DNA of 64,000 bases from Limnomonas spitsbergensis (lineage: Eukaryota; Chlorophyta; Chlorophyceae; Chlamydomonadales). The translations under genes and the position numbers were made by a program. Of this stretch, positions 61,901 to 64,000 are shown piece after piece. The stretch lies in assembly GCA_037349105.1 (NCBI GenBank), contig JAYJMM010000060.1:124501-188500 (forward strand), in the 5' to 3' direction. The notes beneath the pieces were generated by a model, which was not told where the DNA came from, did not search any database, and saw only the letters and a program-made list of their open reading frames with translations. Numbering within the stretch: position 1 is the first letter of the stretch; every line of letters starts with the position of its first letter.

Positions 61901-64000
61901 TATCATCCAGCAGGATCTGGCAAGAGAGAGGAGAGAGAATGCGAGAAAGACATATGGTGAGCTGGCAATGAGCATCACGTGATTCTCACTCAAAAGAACC
62001 GTGACCAGATCTACGGCATTCCCATTATCATCCAGCAGGTTTCAGCAAGAGGGAGGAGTGTGGCACGGTCAGGCACGGTCACTACTCATCATGGGTGGAC
62101 ATGGAGGAGGCAGGGGGGTGTCCTGTGCCTGGGTATCAAAGGGACGGTCACTACTCATCATGGGTGGACATGGAGGAGGCAGGGGGGTGTCCTGTGCCTG
62201 GGTATCAAAGGCACGGTCACTACTCATTCATAGTGTTTCGGTATATCGTGGCATACAGCCATTTTGTTGCCTGGTGCAGCAAGCCCTGCTGCTTGCTAGG
62301 GCCGTAGGCCGGTCTAGGTTAGTATAGCGTCCCTGGATGCTACTGAGTCTAAGGCTATACAGATGTACATGCTGTACACCTATATAATGGACAGTGTATC
62401 GTATCTCGAGGATATGTTGAGGAGACACTGACAGTACTGATCGAGGCGGGGCTCTTTACGCTACGAAACTCCAATAATCCATATTCAACGTTACAGCAGA
62501 GCGCTACAGAGTGAGTGAGAGAAGGGAGAGCGTCTGTTAGAGATCAGGGTCACAGAATGCTCACTGAAGAAGCGTGACTGCTATATGAACTCTAAACGCA
62601 CGAAGGATTGGAAACCATACGCAGTTCTTACTTCTTACTTATACTCTAAATTTGATTCACCTTCCCTCGGGCATCAAACAGTGTTTTCTCTGAATGCTGC
62701 CCTCAGGGCAAAATGTCGACAAAAACTCACACCGTGATTTCTAGACTGATAACTGGCGTCGGCAATCGATAACTAGTAAATTCATGCATACTTCAACCCC
62801 AAACAACATTAATTATGTGGGAAGGCAAAACAAACTGACGGTTTATAAGGCATCGAGCTGAAAGGAGGAGGAGGAGGAGGAGGAGGAGGAAGGAGACAGT
62901 GAGGCCGGCCATCAGCATACAAATGTTCTCGTTCACTGTACTGTGGCAAGATCTACCGCCTGTGACCAGATATACAGACCGTGACCAGATAGGGTATGCG
63001 GACTGTGACCACATGTACCGCCTGTGATCAGATCTATAGGCTGTGACCAGATCTACACACAGTAACCAAATCTGCAGAGTTCCCGCTGTCCATCTCAGCC
63101 AGGCGAAGAAAGGAAGAAAGCTGCGCCCAACGTGGGGGTCAAGGGAACAGCGCAGGTGGGGGCCTTAGCCACATCCATGCCGTCACCGTCCGCTAGTCAA
63201 CCTACGGCATCGCATCCCTGGCCTAGGCTGGAAAAATTACTTCTGAGATGTTTACTTTTAAGACTATTCTTAGATGCTTCTCAGATTGGTCTTAGATACT
63301 TTTCAGGTACCTCTCAGATTCGCGTTTCAGATACATGTCAGATGCAGCTCAGATCTGTTTCAGATACTTCTCTGATACTTCTCACAGATGCTTATCATAA
63401 ACATCTCACATGCCTCCCAGATGCGTCTCAGATATTTCTCAGATATTTCTCAGATATTTCTCAGATATTTCTCAGATATTTCTCAGATGCTATTCACATA
63501 CCTCTCAGAGACCTCTCAGATATGTCTCATATATTTCTCAGATATTTATCAGATGCTTCTAACATACATATCACATACATGCTTCTCAGATGCTTCTCAT
63601 ATATTTCTCATATATTTCTCAGATGTTTTTCATATACCTCCCAGATGCGTCTCAGATACTTCTCAGATATTTATCTGACTTTTCTCGCAGATGCTTATCT
63701 GCCACCCAGCTCACCGTAGTGCATCCCTGACCCGGGACCAGGCTGGAGAAGATACCTCTGAGAAGTATGCGTTTGAGATACTTCTTAGATACTTCTCAGA
63801 TACAATTCAAACAGATATGTTTCTAAGATACTTCTCACAGTTGCTTCTCTGCCACCCCGCTCACCGTGTCGCATCCCTGCCCCGGGACCAGGCCGGAGAA
63901 GTCCTGCGAGCTGCACCTCTGCAGCAGCGGGACCCGATCTCGGCCGGCCAACCGGATCCGCGGCCAGTGAGACCGGTCCACTAGCACCGCCGCTGTGGCC
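52843..64000 (-). CDS. COG0354 / GCVT-like folate-binding-fold protein (plastid type), 10 exons, 5' end outside window
   Basis: Exons: 64000-63865, 61916-61686, 58713-58633, 58364-58272, 57194-57027, 56659-56600, 55504-55351, 54581-54407, 53751-53694, 52902-52843 (stop TGA). All GT-AG with matching phase, 404 codons. The product resembles the plant plastid COG0354 protein represented by Arabidopsis At1g60990: DRSHWPRIRLAG (8-19), GQGCDT (40-45), NAVDLVTVLL, SLVGPESEAVIKEIAG, LSYGRHALLNFRGTPLQ, WECARTLAGRPIAGSEL, LEAGLYHAVSLNK (to 228), QLWGLQL, GEVTSSTTTPTGNHFGLAFL and an acidic/basic coiled C-terminus (about 350-404). COG0354 proteins (YgfZ/IBA57) assist Fe-S enzyme maturation with folate; that role is inferred. 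The usual KGCYxGQE signature reads KVVGCLGL here. Confidence 0.92.
53105..53190. repeat. 15-bp tandem repeat (GCAGCCATGCAAGAT)
   Basis: Six units in the last intron of the GCVT-like gene. Confidence 0.95.
53295..53390 (+). mobile_element. SINE-like element with TTTC tail
   Basis: Plus-strand copy: GCTCGGATGTGGCTTCGGCC, AGGCTGCGCTGTTTCC, TTAACTCTC, GGGGTGTAGC and (TTTC)n. The best view of the 3' tail in this family. Confidence 0.65.
53694..53751 (-). CDS. GCVT-like exon 9
   Basis: Acceptor TTTCAG|AGAGAG, donor ATCAAG|GTGGGC: ERLLHAAAEEEEARRQRIK, a charged coiled coil. Confidence 0.85.
54255..54345 (-). mobile_element. SINE-like element, diverged copy
   Basis: GCGTGAGGGTTAAGGAAACA then GCGCGGCATGAGCCTAGGC, like the other copies. 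Confidence 0.5.
54407..54581 (-). CDS. GCVT-like exon 8
   Basis: Acceptor TACACAG|GCCTGT, donor GAGAG|GTGCAG. LSVQVSGSPATVAALSFASR ends the barrel; a Gly/Ser linker and IMAELAAKER start a helix. A TGA would follow at 54357 if unspliced, but phase to exon 9 is exact. Confidence 0.87.
54600..54790. repeat. 24-bp tandem repeat (CCATTTAATGTTTGATTG)
   Basis: About eight diverged units with GCCGCCATTTAATGTTTGAT. Confidence 0.88.
54795..55350. other. Intron 7, no exon recognised
   Basis: Unique-looking sequence. A short plus-strand frame (54926-55135) has no recognisable domain. A short inverted pair (GTAGGCGGCGTAAGC / GCTTCCGCCGCCTAC) lies at about 55246-55304. Confidence 0.45.
55351..55504 (-). 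CDS. GCVT-like exon 7
   Basis: Acceptor CTGAAG|GCGGCG, donor CAACAAG|GTAATG. PGALVALDDGEVVGEVTSST then TTPTGNHFGLAFL is the C-terminal barrel (G-x-V-T-S) of GCVT proteins. Confidence 0.92.
55515..55660. repeat. GGGTTTATATA telomere-like array
   Basis: About 12 units of AGGGTTTATATAAGGTTTA next to the exon 7 acceptor. Confidence 0.88.
55930..56190 (+). repeat. GTACCG-rich dispersed element, fullest copy
   Basis: CCGTACCGTTTACCGCATGG, AACACCGTGTCGGCCATTTT, CTTATCTGTCCGGCC and CCGTACCGTACCGTACCG. Related to 26205-26350 and 1060-1150. Confidence 0.7.
56600..56659 (-). CDS. GCVT-like exon 6
   Basis: Acceptor CTGTAG|GCACTG, donor CTGCGG|GTGCGT, 20 codons: ALADKEAHGQTRQLWGLQLR. The spacing from LNK to QLWG equals that in the plant homologue as I recall it, supporting the exon 5/6 junction. 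Confidence 0.82.
56810..56980 (-). repeat. Copy of the GCVT exon 5 end split by a SINE-like element
   Basis: 56812-56850 (TGCAGGTCCAGGCAGTCC then GACGGCGTGAT) and 56948-56975 (CATACAGCCCTGCC then AGTACCGTCG) are two adjoining halves of an exon 5 copy. The SINE-like unit 56850-56940 lies between them. Confidence 0.8.
57027..57194 (-). CDS. GCVT-like exon 5 (signature region)
   Basis: Acceptor GTGCAG|AGCTGC, donor CTGCAG|GTGAAG, 56 codons. It contains LAGRPIAGSEL, LEAGLYHAVSLNK and KVVGCLGLQ where KGCYxGQE is expected. Confidence 0.9.
57235..57370 (-). repeat. Copy of the GCVT exon 5 acceptor region
   Basis: CACTCCCACTCCTGCTCC at 57345-57362 repeats the exon 5 start at 57161-57178. Confidence 0.65.
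57735..57995. repeat. 18-20 bp tandem repeat (GGCCCATACGGGATTTTT)
   Basis: About ten units with CAATACGGGATTTTTGG and CATACAGG variants. Confidence 0.94.
58272..58364 (-). CDS. GCVT-like exon 4
   Basis: Acceptor CTGCAG|GCCGCC, donor TCCAAG|GTACAG, 31 codons: AACGCGLPCPGFTFIVDESV then AGDLFSVLASK. Cys-rich start. Confidence 0.9.
58380..58610. other. Intron 3, AT-rich, short ATGATTTAAC repeats
   Basis: Degenerate ATATGATTTAAYAACGTCAT units; no exon. Confidence 0.5.
58633..58713 (-). CDS. GCVT-like exon 3
   Basis: Acceptor TCCCAG|ACACTG, donor CTGCAG|GTACGG, 27 codons: TLPSELEGGALSYGRHALLN then FRGTPLQ. Confidence 0.9.
58930..61685. repeat. 2.7 kb pyrimidine array of GTGAGT-like donor repeats in GCVT intron 2
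   Basis: On the minus strand the units read GGGGTGAGTGGAG, the same as the true exon 2 donor context GGG|GTGAGTGGAGG at 61686. 59990-61540 is organised in about 21 longer units of 60-80 bp with CCATGCACTCACCCCTCCAC, CATCCCCGCCACTCCCC and CCTCCCATCCCTCTAC. Long plus-strand frames (up to 938 codons, Pro/Ser/His/Thr) are artefacts. Confidence 0.95.
61686..61916 (-). CDS. GCVT-like exon 2
   Basis: Acceptor TGCCAG|ATCCTG, donor GCAGGG|GTGAGT, 77 codons. DDNGNAVDLVTVLL, MLIASPDRG, VKERALANSLKVSAANVS and LSLVGPESEAVIKEIAG give the domain core. Confidence 0.93.
61961..62040 (-). repeat. Exact copy of the GCVT exon 2 5' part
   Basis: About 79 bp identical to 61836-61914, offset 125 bp, but without a usable AG at its 5' side. 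Confidence 0.95.
62078..62225. repeat. 69-bp tandem duplication
   Basis: Two and a fraction units with ACTACTCATCATGGGTGGAC and GTGTCCTGTGCCTGGGTATC. Confidence 0.95.
62300..62640. other. Intron 1, nothing recognised
   Basis: No exon, array or RNA gene seen. Confidence 0.4.
62645..62845 (-). mobile_element. MITE-like element, copy 4 (inverted)
   Basis: Minus strand: GTTTTGCCTTCCCACA, TTTGGGGTTGAAG, TTTTGCCCTGAGGGCAGCAT, GCCCGAGGGAAGGTGAATC; same layout as copy 2. Confidence 0.72.
62950..63100 (-). repeat. Decayed GCVT exon 2 copy and 18-bp tandem repeat
   Basis: About six units of CCTGTGACCAGATCTA. The last unit extends as GNSADLVTV-like coding, matching GNAVDLVTV of the true exon. Confidence 0.75.
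63103..63240 (-). repeat. SINE-like element adjoining a decayed copy of the GCVT exon 1 end
   Basis: GAAAGCTGCGCCCAACGTGG then AGGGAACAGCGCAG, ACATCCATGCCGTCACC, followed by CGGCATCGCATCCCTGGCC (true exon: GTGTCGCATCCCTGCCCC). Confidence 0.7.
63240..63700. repeat. TTCTCAGATAT 11-12 bp array
   Basis: About 38 diverged units of TTCTCAGATA(TT/CT), plus strand; a further run is at 63750-63850. Confidence 0.93.
63700..63770 (-). repeat. Copy of the GCVT exon 1 donor region
   Basis: CACCCAGCTCACCGTAGTGC then ATCCCTGACCCGGGACCAGG copies 63853-63893 with the donor kept. Confidence 0.85.
63865..64000 (-). CDS. GCVT-like exon (first visible), open at window edge
   Basis: 45 codons plus one leading base, donor GACACG|GTGAGC. 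It encodes DRSHWPRIRLAGRDRVPLLQ and then SSQDFSGLVPGQGCDT, the N-terminal folate-fold strand and helix of the family. Confidence 0.92.

Overview
The window is nuclear DNA of a eukaryote, most likely a green alga. Protein-coding sequence lies in short, GC-rich exons joined by GT-AG introns whose phases agree. The encoded proteins are of plant/algal type. Degenerate copies of the plant telomere motif TTTAGGG/CCCTAAA are scattered through the introns, and two decayed non-LTR retrotransposons are present. The genus cannot be read from the sequence.

Three genes lie head to tail on the minus strand, so they read from high to low coordinates. (1) 64000-52843, open at the right edge: a COG0354 / GCVT-like folate-binding-fold protein of plant plastid type (10 visible exons, 404 codons). 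(2) 50706-25975, complete: a YchJ/UPF0225-like protein with an N-terminal SEC-C zinc motif (5 exons, 227 residues spread over 24.7 kb). (3) 19852-1, open at the left edge: a CPA1 Na+/H+ antiporter (13 visible exons, 596 codons) with the [19 protein letters not shown] and GGLRG signatures. Exon chains were built by hand from splice dinucleotides, reading phase and family motifs. About 3.7 kb, near 6% of the window, is coding.

Nearly everything else is intron filled with tandem repeats: a 31-bp array of 9.2 kb (5.24-14.5 kb), a 40-bp array of 6.4 kb (27.3-33.7 kb), a 51-bp array with telomere-like sequence (34.2-36.3 kb), a 58-bp array of 5.3 kb (38.2-43.5 kb), a pyrimidine-rich array of 2.7 kb (58.9-61.7 kb) and more than a dozen smaller ones. 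The very long minus-strand reading frames over these arrays (up to about 1500 codons) are composition artefacts.

The main observation is that most introns carry decayed tandem copies of the adjoining exon-intron junction, and several arrays can be traced to those copies. Introns here seem to have grown by repeated tandem duplication of splice-site regions, leaving arrays of potential donor or acceptor sites beside the real ones. Intergenic segments hold a LINE on the minus strand (20.6-23.3 kb) and another on the plus strand (50.9-52.7 kb). Dispersed families comprise a TIR-bearing MITE-like element, a SINE-like element with a TTTC tail, and LINE 3'-end fragments. No rRNA, tRNA, CRISPR or prokaryotic operon was seen.
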